A stretch of DNA of 64,000 nucleotides from Ilex aquifolium (Eukaryota > Streptophyta > Magnoliopsida > Aquifoliales > Aquifoliaceae). The stretch covers positions 40,066,593 through 40,130,592 of the forward strand of contig OX637392.1 of NCBI GenBank assembly GCA_951799425.1. The letters are read 5' to 3'. Below, one piece after another: positions 22,489 through 33,404 of this stretch. Under the pieces are notes generated by a model. That model was not told the DNA's origin and searched no databases. It saw only the letters and a program-made list of their open reading frames with translations. Made by a program: the position numbers and the translations under genes. The number at the start of each line of letters is the position of its first letter. Position 1 is the first letter of the stretch.

Positions 22489-23085
22489 GAATTAAAGGAA
22501 GATAGAGGATATAAAGAGTAAAAAAAGTAAGATAGAAGAGAGAATGAATGGAATGGAAAGGAGAGGAAAAAGAGTGAATGAGATGAAAAGGGAGACCAAA
22601 TAGAGAAATTTGAATAAAATATACAAGAGAGAATGACAAAAGATCGATGATAGAACAATTAAAGGAAGAGATAAGAGAGAGGAGAGAGAAAGAATGGGAC
22701 GAATGAGATAGATAAGAGAGACAATAATGGATCGAAGAGAGATAAACGAGTTAATGAAGAAAATGGTATTCTTGTCATTAAAAATATACAAAATGACAAG
22801 TGTGGACCACATACCCCATATATTGCAATTATATGTCATTAATGACTTAAAAGATTTGTGTTTGTCCTTAATGCCAAAAAATATTGGTATATTATATTGG
22901 CTTCTAATTTTCACTATATGTTATGCTCAATTATAAGGGCATGTTTGTTGGGATTAGAGAATAATATTGTAGGGCCCACTTATTACCTTGTTTGGTTAGC
23001 ATTTTTTGATAGGAAATAAGCCCATTGTTTTAATACGGGCCTGAGTGAACAGTAAAAATAACGGTAAATTAGAAGGTAGTACACT

Positions 23086-23446
23086 AAATTGAGTTTAATT
23101 GTAAAACAGTATACAAGAAAAAAATGTAAAGTAATGAAGTCCTTAATTTTAGATCTTAGTTGTGTACAAGTACATAATTTGAAATTTTTGAATTTTTCTT
23201 TGACATTTGTGTCCTCCCTTAACTCATGCGATTATTTTTGGAAACTATTTTTTTTTTTCAAATTATATTTATGCATTAAAAATCTCCTGATTTAATGAAA
23301 GATTTGATTCTTCCGTTTATTTTGAGGATAAATCAGTTTGTTTGAATTTTAAATTTTGCAACAATATCATTTGTTGTCTTCTTCTTTGGTCTGGAAGCAA
23401 TTTATTAGTACAAGTCTAAAGCAATTACAAGGTTTGAATTCATAAT
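23086..23446. other. Intergenic, nothing recognised
   Basis: AT-rich sequence with poly-T runs between the right inverted arm and an old gypsy LTR. No coding, no repeat boundaries seen. Confidence 0.5.
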
Positions 23447-25568
23447 TTTAACGCCTCAAATTCTACCCTGGAAGACATTACTATCTACAAACCATCCAAC
23501 CATGAGAGCAACTAAAAATAACCATTAAATAATAAACCATTCATCCATCTGTTAAAGAATAAATACTAAAGCCAATAAAATATCATAATTTCTCCAACTT
23601 ACAATTCAAAACCAAATAGTATCTAGCAACGAAATAATTAAACTAACTAAACTATTGTTTCACAAAAATCTCTCCAAATACAATAATCAGAACTACATCT
23701 CTAAGCCTCCACTTCAGGATCCTCATACTTACCCTCTCAATTCTCGAGATCAACCTATTCATTCAATTCGAGCTCTTCCTCTAGACTATAATTTGAAAAA
23801 GATGTGGTTTGTAGGGGATGAGCACTAAGTTTTGTAAGAAAATCCTCTCAAACTCGAACAAGATTTTAAAATATATAAAACAGGTCGGTCTCATTTTTCA
23901 AAATATCATATATAACTTTTGAAATAAAACAGTGACAGTTTATCAGATCTCAAGTTTATGTAGTAGCAAGAAATTAAATGAAGAAGCAAAACCAACTTAA
24001 CTTGCAGATCACAAACTATTACCAACACTGTATCTCAAGTATGTAGTAAGACTGAGCATGAATACACACATTGAGAATATCCTGGCCCACACACACACCC
24101 AATCCTCGTCAAGATACGCAACTTTAGGAAGGGCGTATACCGACGCATCGGCAGTGATGAATTCAACTCAGGAATAGTATACTAACCCTCAGACTCGATA
24201 CCCGTGAGCGAATAATGGTTTGTTCCTCGCAAGACACCAACCCCACTACGAGTGGTAGGAAACTTTCAAACCCACTCGAAATAAGAAACGTATCTACCTA
24301 CTCTACGATATCCGGTCAACGGTCACCCATGTTCATCAAAACATCCACACAAGAGATACAATACCAAACCAATTCACCAAATCACAGGTAAATCAAGAAC
24401 CATAATTCCACAGGTATTTTTTCAACATAACAACCCAAGAAAATATGCAAGAGATCATCAAGAAATATAATTTTATTTTTGCAACAAAACACTAGAGTTT
24501 TTAAATCAAAAACAATGGAATATCAAGGTAAAATCTATATTTCTTGAAAACTAGGGTTTTGATAACAAGAACGAGAATTTTTATTTCTATCAAACGATAA
24601 CCTTATTCAAGACATGATACGATTTGCAAGAAAACCAAGAAACAATGATTTCATAACATATATATATGATTTAAAATCAAAACATACATATATATTAACT
24701 CTAACCTCAATGAACAAGTTTAGAAAGAAACCCCTACCACGATTCCGTAGTTTTGTGTATAAATCTAGCGTGTTTGATCCGTTCCAACGTGAGAATCCCT
24801 TTTGTGTCTTTTATTTTCTCCTTCTTTCTTGCTCTCTAGGGATGCCTAGGGTTGAAAACTGATGAAACATGACTAAAGAGACATCCTTATGATATTTATA
24901 CGGAGAAAAACCCTAAAACTGATCGGGGCTATTTTTAGGGTAGCGTCCAAACGGTCCTTGGGCGTCCGGAAGGTTCAAAGTCACTGTTTTTGATGAAAAA
25001 TAATATTTTAAGGTAGGGAGTACCGTTCGGACCGTGCTTGGGGCGTCCGGACGGTGCCAACTTTTTGTCTAAACTTTCGGAGAAGTTTTCACCTGTTTAG
25101 AAGTCGATTTAGGAAAGTTTAGTGAAATACACTTTTGTAGCCCTTGAATTCTAGTTTCTACTGTCCAACAATCAGATCAATCGGAGTTAGGAGTAAAATG
25201 TTATGGCTAAAATACTACAGTAGTGTTAAATTCCTTCCTATCCGAATTTTTTCTAAAATGTGTTTAAACTCCGGAATACTTCCTAACTTCTAATACACCC
25301 CATATTACCTCGCCCAAGGTTTCTCGACCTTCCAAAATCAATGGAAACCTTATTTTGACCTAAAAATATTTAGAAACCTATCTAATCACTATTATCAAGC
25401 TTAAATACCTTGAAAACTAAGTTTGACCTGAAAGTCAATTCGTCCGAAACTCAAACTTCATGATCAATCTTTCAACAATGATTCTAAGTTTCTTCCATCA
25501 TTTTATTCATCTTAGGAGAACTCTTAAGGTAATAACATCCTTATTTAATTTTAATACGGGGTCGTACA
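23447..25568 (-). repeat. Old 3' LTR of a Tekay-type element
   Basis: Minus-strand LTR: ends in TACGACCCCGTATT next to a reversed polypurine tract and the AAGTTTCGAGGACGAAACTT block (25575-25610). The distal end (TTTAACGCC in place of TGTAACGCC) is decayed. Clearly related to the solo LTR at 50029-52167. TATA box at 24893-24900 (minus), palindrome cluster upstream. Confidence 0.8.
24949..25055 (-). promoter_or_regulatory. CCGG-palindrome cluster, decayed
   Basis: One perfect CGTCCGGACG (25044-25053) and decayed relatives such as GTCCAAACGG, GCGTCCGGAAGG and CCGTTCGGACCG, lying 49-155 bp upstream of the minus-strand TATA box. Confidence 0.6.
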
Positions 25569-26366
25569 ATCCACCCCCCTAAAAGAAAGTTTCGTCCTCG
25601 AAACTTAATCGTCGTGTTAGTCTAACTAATTCTCATTTGGCCATGATATCTCCACTTCTATTCATCCTTTAAACATAAAAGCCAAGATTAAAATAGAACA
25701 TCATATCCCAAATTTTAAATCCATCCCTTCAACTTATACCATCATTGCAGTTATTGAAGTCCCCAAGTTTACATTCATTCAATACTTTCGGTTGTTCTTT
25801 ATACTCAATAATTCCATGTGATTGTCTAAACGAATTTCATATCATGCATAACTACTGATCTTGAACTTTGTATGTTTATCAGATATCACTTCTCTTTTGG
25901 ATTCAACAATCATTTAAAAAAAAAAGTCTCATGTTTGCTTCTTACATGTAGCTTATCCATAATCATTTCACAACAACCAAATTCAATTTTCGCCAATAGG
26001 ATTACTCATCATTTCTATACCCAAATTATGGTAAAATCCAAAACTTAGTAATGCCATTACGGTAAGTTGTACAACGATTCCTTAAATAAATGCATCATTC
26101 TTAATGACTTTGTCTCTCACTAGATTAGAGAAACTCACAATACTTAAAATCTAATAACTTCACATCATATGAACACTTATCAATTTCTGTGGTTCGGTGG
26201 ACACTGCAAGATTCCCAACAATTATAACCATCAAACTATACACCGAGTTTTCCAAAAAATTGAATCTCACTCTTCAAGCTTATACTCTCTACATTCACCA
26301 CTGTAATCATAACTAATGGTTAATTCCACTTATATTAAATCTAATCCAATGGTTCACTGCGCACTC
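25569..26366 (-). pseudogene. Decayed interior of a Tekay-type element
   Basis: Begins with the reversed polypurine tract and ends near CACTCTGATATAAATT, a possible eroded primer-binding site (compare CTCTGATACCA at 38963). About 800 bp remain and I can read no protein domain, so nearly all coding has been lost or is beyond recognition. Confidence 0.45.
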
Positions 26367-26858
26367 TGATATAAATTATAATTCAATAATCATTAAGTAA
26401 AAACTAGCCTTAAGATAAGAATCCTCATAGGTTCGTAAGGTTTTATGAAGATACGTCATGTTTCACCACTTATGTTCTTTGATTATAACTTCCAATATGT
26501 GTTCACTAATGATCCATCTTTCTCCTCCAAATAAAATTTTAGTAAATAACACAAATATACTACTTGGGCTATGGGTCAAGTTATAACTCTAAAATATTAC
26601 TTTCAGTCCTCAATAAGGCTTAAAATCCCATTCATAACTCAAACACATTCAAATTCCTACTGTTAGATCAATCTGAATATCTTCACATTATTCACCAACT
26701 CAATTAACACTAATCATTTTCTCTATCTCCCAAATATTCCTTCTCAATCTCTAACCTTGAGCTAGAATCAACATCAATCCCTACCCACTTTCACACCCTC
26801 TTCCTTCTATTCGTTACATATAATCTTGAATTCCCATGATTCAATCCAAAATAAATAT
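26367..26858. other. Intergenic, nothing recognised
   Basis: AT-rich, many short pyrimidine runs, no open frame of note. Confidence 0.4.
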
Positions 26859-28320
26859 GTAAAACTCTGGTAAAATTGAACTTTTTATGAGAAAGGGCAA
26901 AACGGTAAATTCCCACTACGGTGCGGGTTGAGAACCCTTATTTTTCTAGAGCTCGGATGATGAAACGGACCTCACCATTGGATTCATCTCGCGAAATCTA
27001 GTTATTCAGACAAATTTCGTCGGATTCCAAGATAGTCGGATTTTTCATTTTTTACGAGGCGGTTGGGTCTCAGGTGACCCAAAAAACGAAATTTTTAATA
27101 AAATTTTGAAAGTTAGAAAATAATTTAGAGCAAGTTGAAATAAAAATATTTGAACTTGAACCGTAGGAAAATTTAATCATTTCGGGGCGAAAACGGGCCC
27201 GGGAAAGGGGGGCGTGTGGCGCGACGTGGACCAAGCGTTAAAGGGTATAAATAGGAACAAAATTCTGATTTTTTTTTACAAAAATCTCAGCTGATTCCAG
27301 TGTGTTAACTTTGGAAGAGAGGAAGGGGGAGAAAGGAAGAAAAAAAGATAGATTCAAGACTTCTCTCTACGATCTACGCCTCTCCGTTGCTCGAATCAAC
27401 TCGAGCCAAGAATTAAAGTCTGTCTCCTCGACGAGGGCTACGCTTACGTACCAAAAAGAGCGAATTTCACTGAAGTTTTCGAGACGGAATTTTGAAGAAA
27501 TCAAGGTTTGAGCTTGGGGGTGTATTCTTGGAGATTACCAACGTTCTTTTACGCTTCAAGAGGTAGAGTTTTCATCATACTTAGGTTTATTTCCAACCTA
27601 GGACGATTGTATGAAATAGGTAGGTTGTTAGATTTGATTTAACAAATGCCTATTGTATTGGAAATGTGAAATGGGTATTGACAATGGGTAGAATAAATTC
27701 TATCTTGACTTGAATACATATGAATTGCTAGATTGTGATTTCTTGGAATTTTGATAATTGGGTATGTGAAAATCACTAAATGTGATTTTTTGATTTGTGT
27801 GATGATTATGGGCATTTTTATGTGATAACATGATTTGGTGCCTTGAAGGTGTTTGACTAAATGACTATGTGAAAATTAAGTGTGTTATTGCATAGATTAT
27901 GTATGACATGCTTGGGAAAAATTGTTGTTAAATGTGAATGTGGTATATGCTTATGATATATTGACATTGTGATGACTTTATGGAAGTTATATGCTTTGGA
28001 TATAATTTGCCATGAAAGTGTTGAATGTGGTTAAATTAGCCCATATGACATTCATTACATATGTGACATGATATTGATATTGCAATGGTTCATTACATTG
28101 CTTATGCACGGAGACATCGCATTTGGTGGGTGTGTGTGCATGGTTTGATCAAAGATTCGACAATTGACTCATTCATTAAGTTGGATCGAAGATTCGACTG
28201 AGTCAATTGTCGATGGCCCGGTGTAATTCATTCGTAGAAGAAACTCACCAATTGCCATGATTCAAAGCCATGATGTGGAATGGATTGTAGCAATTCCTTG
28301 TAGTGATCCCAACAGTTATA
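26859..28320 (+). mobile_element. Family-B LTR copy 2, 3'-truncated
   Basis: Starts TGTAAAACTCTGG and follows copy 1 (9082 onward) through the conserved block near 26942-27060, a TATA region near 27245 and the ATG-rich leader, then stops matching near 28320 where an Athila-like gag begins on the other strand. The palindrome-bearing end of the LTR is therefore missing. Confidence 0.8.
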
Positions 28321-28323
28321 AAA

Positions 28324-28944
28324 TTACTCATTGGGCTTTTCCGAAAAGTTTTGGATTTGTTTTTTAAGAGCGGTGGTTCTAGGCACCGGAAAAAATTTGT
28401 TCAAAAAATTGGAAAATATTTGTGCCCAAGAGGTTATGGATCGAGGCCTCAAGGAATTCAACCACGTTTTGGATTTGTCCTTAAGGGAAAAGGGAAACAA
28501 TTTCAAGCGAGCTATGTCTTCCATAACATGATTAGTGAGGAAGGTTGCAACTATATCCTCGAATTCCTTAATATGCAAATAAGGATTCTCTCTTTCAATT
28601 CCGTGGAATTGAGGAAGTAGTTGCAACATTCCCAGCTTAATTAGGAAGGCATGAGCTTGGATCGGTAAGATAATGCATGAGGGAGTGGTGCTACGAGTGG
28701 GTTGGAGAAAATCCTGCATTGACCTCGCTGGAGGATTAATGGGGATATTGTTCCCTTCATTCCTAGGAGGGAAATGCATTCTAGGGTTTGACATTCTAGG
28801 GTTTTGCATTCCCTCACCCCTTTGGACATTAGCCTCCTCATTCTCAAAATTATCACTGGCATCCTCGAGTGGGTCTTGGTCAATATTCATGTTGGCGCCT
28901 AAGGGTCGCCTAACCAATCTATTTTGGTCATCCCGTCCCCACAT
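28324..28944 (-). pseudogene. gag: Athila-like gag fragment
   Basis: 206 codons, 5' part of gag of an Athila/Tat-type gypsy element: an acidic N-terminus, then the characteristic core FHGIERENPYLHIKEFEDI, LKLFPFSLKDKSKTWLNSL, SWAQIFSNFLNKFFP, LKKQIQNFS. Transcription would run leftwards from the LTR at 29118-30846, and the gag start lies about 140 bp after the primer-binding site. Frame is open but coding stops abruptly at 28324 against the truncated family-B LTR; no protease, RT or integrase follows. Dead fragment. Confidence 0.85.
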
Positions 28945-29080
28945 ACAAAAAAATATCTACAATTGAAAAACAAGCAAACAAGAGTATATACAAGGAGCAA
29001 CGTACCTCAACCTGTGATGAGAATTCACGGGACTTACCTCCGTTGTCCGAAAATCACCTTCTTAATTCAACGCTTTGCCT

Positions 29081-29098
29081 TCCCCGACAACGGCGCCA
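29081..29098 (-). other. Primer-binding site, tRNA-Asp type
   Basis: Minus strand reads TGGCGCCGTTGTCGGGGA, the form typical of Athila-type elements (complement of tRNA-Asp 3' end). Confidence 0.85.
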
Positions 29099-29117
29099 AA
29101 AAATACTTTAGTTATTA

Positions 29118-30846
29118 TGTTGACCCTATTCTTCGAACATGAACCCTCAATGTGTATATGACTTATGTGTGTGGGTGAGTGTCACTCTCACTCGGGTTCG
29201 ATGCAAGAAATGGGGTAAACGTGTGTGAATGAACAAAATGTGTGTGTATGTGAACAAAAGTGCACCTCAAGCGCATAGAGACTTTCGAGTGTCATGTTTT
29301 ACTTGGAATTCGTATTCCAATGTCGTCTCCCCAGGGAAGGAAGGTGAATTGTTTTGAAGGTGAATTGTTTGGTGAAAAAGGAAAAGTGCAAAAATCTTTG
29401 ATATTTGAGATTTGGTGAATTGTATTCTTGATGAAAATGAAATTGAAAGAAGTGTTGGCTAATCCAAAGAGGTCATTCCAATGGGAATGTCAAATCAACT
29501 CAAGACGTTCTTCCAATGGTGCCAAGACGTTCGATTGATTCGTAGGAAGAGCGGGACTAAAATGGAGGTGAGGATTTAAGCATACCTCGTGACAAGTCTA
29601 CGGTGTATCAAGAACTCTCAACCACGTCCACACTCAACCTAGTCAAACCAAACCGTCGTACAGTACGAGGAGGAATGAAAAAGAGTTGATTTAGCATACC
29701 CAAGAGGAATTCTCCATTGGATTAGCCAACTTAAAGCTTAGCTACTCATATTTAATGCAAGAATATAAATGAAGTGAAGAGACATTGTGAAGAAATGAAG
29801 ACTAGAACTTAAATTAATGCAAGAAAAGTTAAACTATGAAGTAGTGCATTGAATACCCATTTTAACAGCTTGAAATGAAGAAAACTCAGTACAACAATGG
29901 TAGAATCTAAATGATGTATCTAAACTTGTAATGCACTTGAAATAAATGACATTTAAGGTAATAAATGAAGCTTACAAGATTCTTATAGAAGATTACAAGT
30001 GAAATGGATAGAAGAGATGCAAAAATCTATGCTTTCTCTCTCTAAAACTATATTTTCTTCCTAGAGCTTATATCTCTATATCTCTACATTGCTCAATAAT
30101 ATGAAGTAATGCCTGCATTTTCGTCCATGGAGGTCCTCTCTGGTGTGTGACAGGCTTCCCATCAAGGGGGGGGGGGGGGAGGGGGGCTGAGTTGATGGCT
30201 TGGGCAAGCTAGGACAAGCCTAGCCTGCAATTTCCCTGGTTTGGCTCTTCTCTCTCTTCCTCATTAATGCTTGAGCCTCCAAAATCCAACTTGAAGTGAA
30301 GGGAGGCTTGTTTGTGTGTAAGAGATGTCAGGGGACAAGTGGGAGAAGCATAGGTGGGACCCCCAAATGGCAGAGCTTGAGTTGCAGGCTGTCTGGGATT
30401 TCTGGGCAAAACCTTCCGAAAGGTCGATATAAACCTTCTGGAAGGTTTGTGCAGGAACTGTTAAAACAGCAGTTCAGACAGCAAAACCTTCCGGAAGGTT
30501 CATTCCAGCGGACAAAACCTTCTAGAAGGTTTTGGCAGTGAATAGGCAGACCAAGTGCAAACCTTCTGGAAGGTTTATGGCCAAACCTTCCGGAAGGTTT
30601 TCATCCAATTTGTCTTTTTCTTGGTTTCTTCACCTTCCAATCCTTCCTTTAAGCTATCCCCTCATCTTCATTGACTTCAAACACTTCAATGGGGGCTAAA
30701 CTCAAACCATTTGCTTTCTTCACCTACATTCACACAAGATTTCATTAAAACGTAGATTAACCGCATTTATCCCCAATTTCACAACTAAAGCAAGTATAAA
30801 AGGGCATAACCACATACAATATATGCAATATTTTGTACTAATCACA
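29118..30846 (-). repeat. 5' LTR of the Athila-like element
   Basis: Minus-strand LTR between the primer-binding site and 30846, where it starts TGTGATTAGTAC. Left boundary at 29118 is the first TG after the primer site and is approximate. Contains the CAAGCGCA ... TCGTCTCCCC block common to this LTR class, a G run at 30167-30185 and the palindrome cluster 30409-30600. No 3' LTR or target duplication found. Confidence 0.65.
30409..30600 (-). promoter_or_regulatory. CCGG-palindrome cluster, AACCTTCCGGAAGGTT type
   Basis: Six units: 30409-30424 (imperfect), 30431-30448 (CTGG centre), 30485-30500 (CCGG), 30514-30533 (CTAG centre), 30559-30574 (CTGG centre), 30583-30600 (CCGG). Arms AAACCTT/AAGGTTT are kept while the central CpG has changed to TG or TA, as expected from deamination of methylated C. 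No canonical TATA box close by. Confidence 0.7.
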
Positions 30847-32043
30847 TTCCCACTGACGAAAAAATAAATCTCAATCTCTCTCTCTCTCTTTTCGCATCGG
30901 CGTTGCTAGATCAGATTCCTTCTTTTCTTCTTTTCTCATATCTTCTCCTCTTCCACACTAAAGCCCATGGTAGTCCACCCCTCTACTCAATTCCTCTCAG
31001 TTAAATTCCTCTTCATCACTAAAGCCGAGGTGAGAGGTTTTGTAATTGGAGAAGTGTTTGTTGGTGAAAAATGAGAAGTTGGCGTATTTGGGGTCGTGTT
31101 TCTTTGAATCGATTGGGGTGACAGAGTCAAAGAGGCAGAATAAGTTGGCAGTAGAGCAAAAAGAGGAGAGGTGGCTCTGAGCGGCGAGTTTGGTGAAAAA
31201 GGCAGAGTCGACGAAGGATATAGGGGAGTCTTTCTAGAGGGGAAATGGTGGTTTCGGGTGGCTGTTGGTGATGTGTTTGTTCTAATATCTAATCATAGAA
31301 GCCTTGGACGTAAAATGGGGTTTCTTTCAGGCTGAGTCTCTTGGATTTGATCAAAATTTTCACTGCCAATGAAACTTGGATGCAAGAGATAGAGAGAGAG
31401 AGAGAGAAAAAACAACCAATCTCAGGTAATTTTTTCCTAAATTTTGTCTGTACTTCGCAGATCCAACCTCAAAGTTAATGATTTGGGATTTTTTTTTCCT
31501 TTTCAAATATGAGTCAGCCTCTTGAGAAAAATAATAGTGTTTTTGCAGACCGAGTGTTTGTTAAAAATTAAAATGTATGAGAAAAATAAAAAATTGGTTG
31601 TCAAAACCAGAGTGTTTGTCAAAAGACTTCTCAGCCACACCCCACCTAGATTATACACTATAAGCTGCTAGTTTAGTCAATAAGGGAGATTATTAATCAA
31701 TTAGCAATTCAAAGAAGAGTAGTACTAAAATTCAAGCATTTTACATGTCTTTACTAGGTTTTGGCAAATTGTTAAATTGGAATAGTTTAACCCATGCCAA
31801 TTAAGCAAACACAGAGACATTAAATGGTCATTAACTTCAGTTTTGTTACTAATCAGAATTTATCTTACCTTTGGTTATTTAAGAATACTGAGTCATCACC
31901 ATTTCCCTAACATTAAGTCTATAACCAAGTCATGTCTACTTCGGCAATAAAAACAATCCAAGCATTGTTTCCGTGTCACACACACATACACATTTATAAG
32001 GATAAAATCAAAAATATTGTGGTGCTTGTACTAGTTTAGTCCG
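30847..32043. other. Intergenic with one gene-like fragment
   Basis: Between the Athila-like LTR and the first Copia element. Besides the fragment at 30999-31290 it holds CT and GA microsatellites (30874-30890, 31388-31410) and AT-rich sequence in which I recognise nothing. Confidence 0.5.
30999..31290 (-). pseudogene. Unidentified protein-coding-like fragment
   Basis: The minus strand gives about 95 codons with one internal TAG (near 31234) and protein-like composition, unlike the surrounding repeat: SFVDSAFFTKLAAQSHLSSF, then CLFDSVTPIDSKKHDPKYA, then FFTNKHFSNYKTSHLGFSDE, ending in an acidic EEEFN and a stop. GC content is higher than the flanks. I do not recognise the family. It may be an exon of a host gene carried or stranded among transposons, or a decayed host gene; a chance open frame is possible but the residue pattern argues against it. 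Confidence 0.4.
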
Positions 32044-32053
32044 TATAAGCTGC

Positions 32054-32143
32054 TTGTACTATAAATACACGTCCTCATGCAAATTATAGATTACACCAAA
32101 GCAATATACAATTGATATTCGCTTTCTATTCTCTTCTTTCACA
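32054..32143 (+). repeat. 5' LTR remnant of Copia element 1
   Basis: Matches 48317-48406. Similarity fades upstream of 32054, so the LTR start is not located. Contains ACTATAAATACAC, a TATA box. Confidence 0.75.
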
Positions 32144-32156
32144 TGGTATCAAAGCC
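32144..32156 (+). other. Primer-binding site of Copia element 1
   Basis: TGGTATCAAAGCC directly follows the LTR; one base off the tRNA-iMet complement. Confidence 0.8.
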
Positions 32157-32512
32157 TAGGCTCATGAATCCTTCTAGCCAAGGATACTATGCTCTGTGGA
32201 TGCCCTACGAGGGATCCTCTACATCATAACTCTTTAGGCTCTTTGTCCTTTCGATTGTATTTCAACAACCTCTTTCGGCCATCCTCTGGCGATCTTCCGG
32301 CATGCTTTGGCAACTCTTCGACCATCCTCCAGCCACCTTCTAGCCATTCTATGGTGACATTCTAATCTACCCCCTCGACCATTTCCCGGCAACCTTTCGA
32401 CGATATTTTGATCACCTCCGATCATCCTCTGGCGACATTCCGATCACCTTTCAACCATCCTTCGACGTCCTCAGGCAACCTTCCAATCGTTCACTGATAG
32501 TCCAAATCCACC

Positions 32513-33404
32513 TTGGCACTATCTGATATGATCCAGTCTCACTGCTCATATTGTCATAAGTGTGGTCATGCTCTACTCAACTATCCTACTCCAGTTTGCA
32601 AGTCCTGTCACAAAAAGAGCCCAAGCCACTATTTGAGTAACTGTCCACATAATTTGTACCATAATGCACCCAAGAATGGAAGACCTAACACCAACCAGCA
32701 GTATATATCTGACAATCAGTCCATCGACAAGTCTATGCCTATTTCTCACACTACTGCTTCTACTATTAATAACTCTAGTCCTCCAAAGTCTCTTTCTTCG
32801 ACCTTTAGTGCCAGTGACCTTGCGGCTATCCTCAAACAGGTTCTTTTTGTATCAGTTAATCCATCTTCTACTGTTTTGTCTATCACTTCAAGTAAATCAT
32901 CTTGGTTCTTTGACTCTGCATGTTGTAACCACATGACCCTTGATAAATCATTGTTTTCTTCCACACAATCTGTTGGCTCTGTTCCACCCATTCACACTGT
33001 AGATGGCTCACATATGCATGTCAATCACGTTGGACATATCTCTACATCCCATGTGTCACTTCCCCATATTTATCACTTGCCTAATCTTACTCTCAATCTC
33101 ATATATATGGGTCAACTTTGTGACCTCAGACTCACTGTTTTGTTCTCTTCTACTAGTTGTATTGTCCAAGATCCACGGATAGGACAGACCCTTAGGATAG
33201 GTCATAAGCATGGAAGTTTGTTTGAGATAATCCATCTTCGTCTTCCACAACGACTATTTTCCTCCGTCCTTTCTACTGTTGCTGCTTCCACCCTGATCAA
33301 CTCTCTTTTTAATCTTTGTCATTCCCCTTTAGATCATGTTTCTTCAAGTTGTCTACAGTGTTTAATTTTTAGGGGTCAGTTAGGGCATGTTCACAGTGAA
33401 AAAC
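32513..33404 (+). pseudogene. Copia gag end, protease and pre-integrase segment
   Basis: Two zinc-knuckle-like motifs near residues 12-45 (the first lacks its last Cys, CSYCHKCGHALLNY; the second CKSCHKKSPSHYLSNC). Protease motif WFFDSACCNHM at about residues 131-141 has Ala where the catalytic D-S/T-G has Gly. A pre-integrase segment with LGHVHSEKL is cut at 33404 by the gypsy insertion; its continuation (Cys-Leu-Ser-Cys zinc half, then LAKQPALSF) starts at 41393 in the same coding order. The open frame upstream of the first ATG is lost, so gag N-terminus is missing or decayed. Confidence 0.8.

Larger units (their letters stand above)
20037..23085 (+). repeat. Right arm of large inverted duplication
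   Basis: Inverted copy of the left arm (8137-14871) without its two insertions. Contains an extra segment about 21945-22160 with repeated CACTGTCC/GGATAGTG hairpin words that the left arm lacks. Microsatellites at 22019-22042 and 22441-22486 lie inside. Confidence 0.85.
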
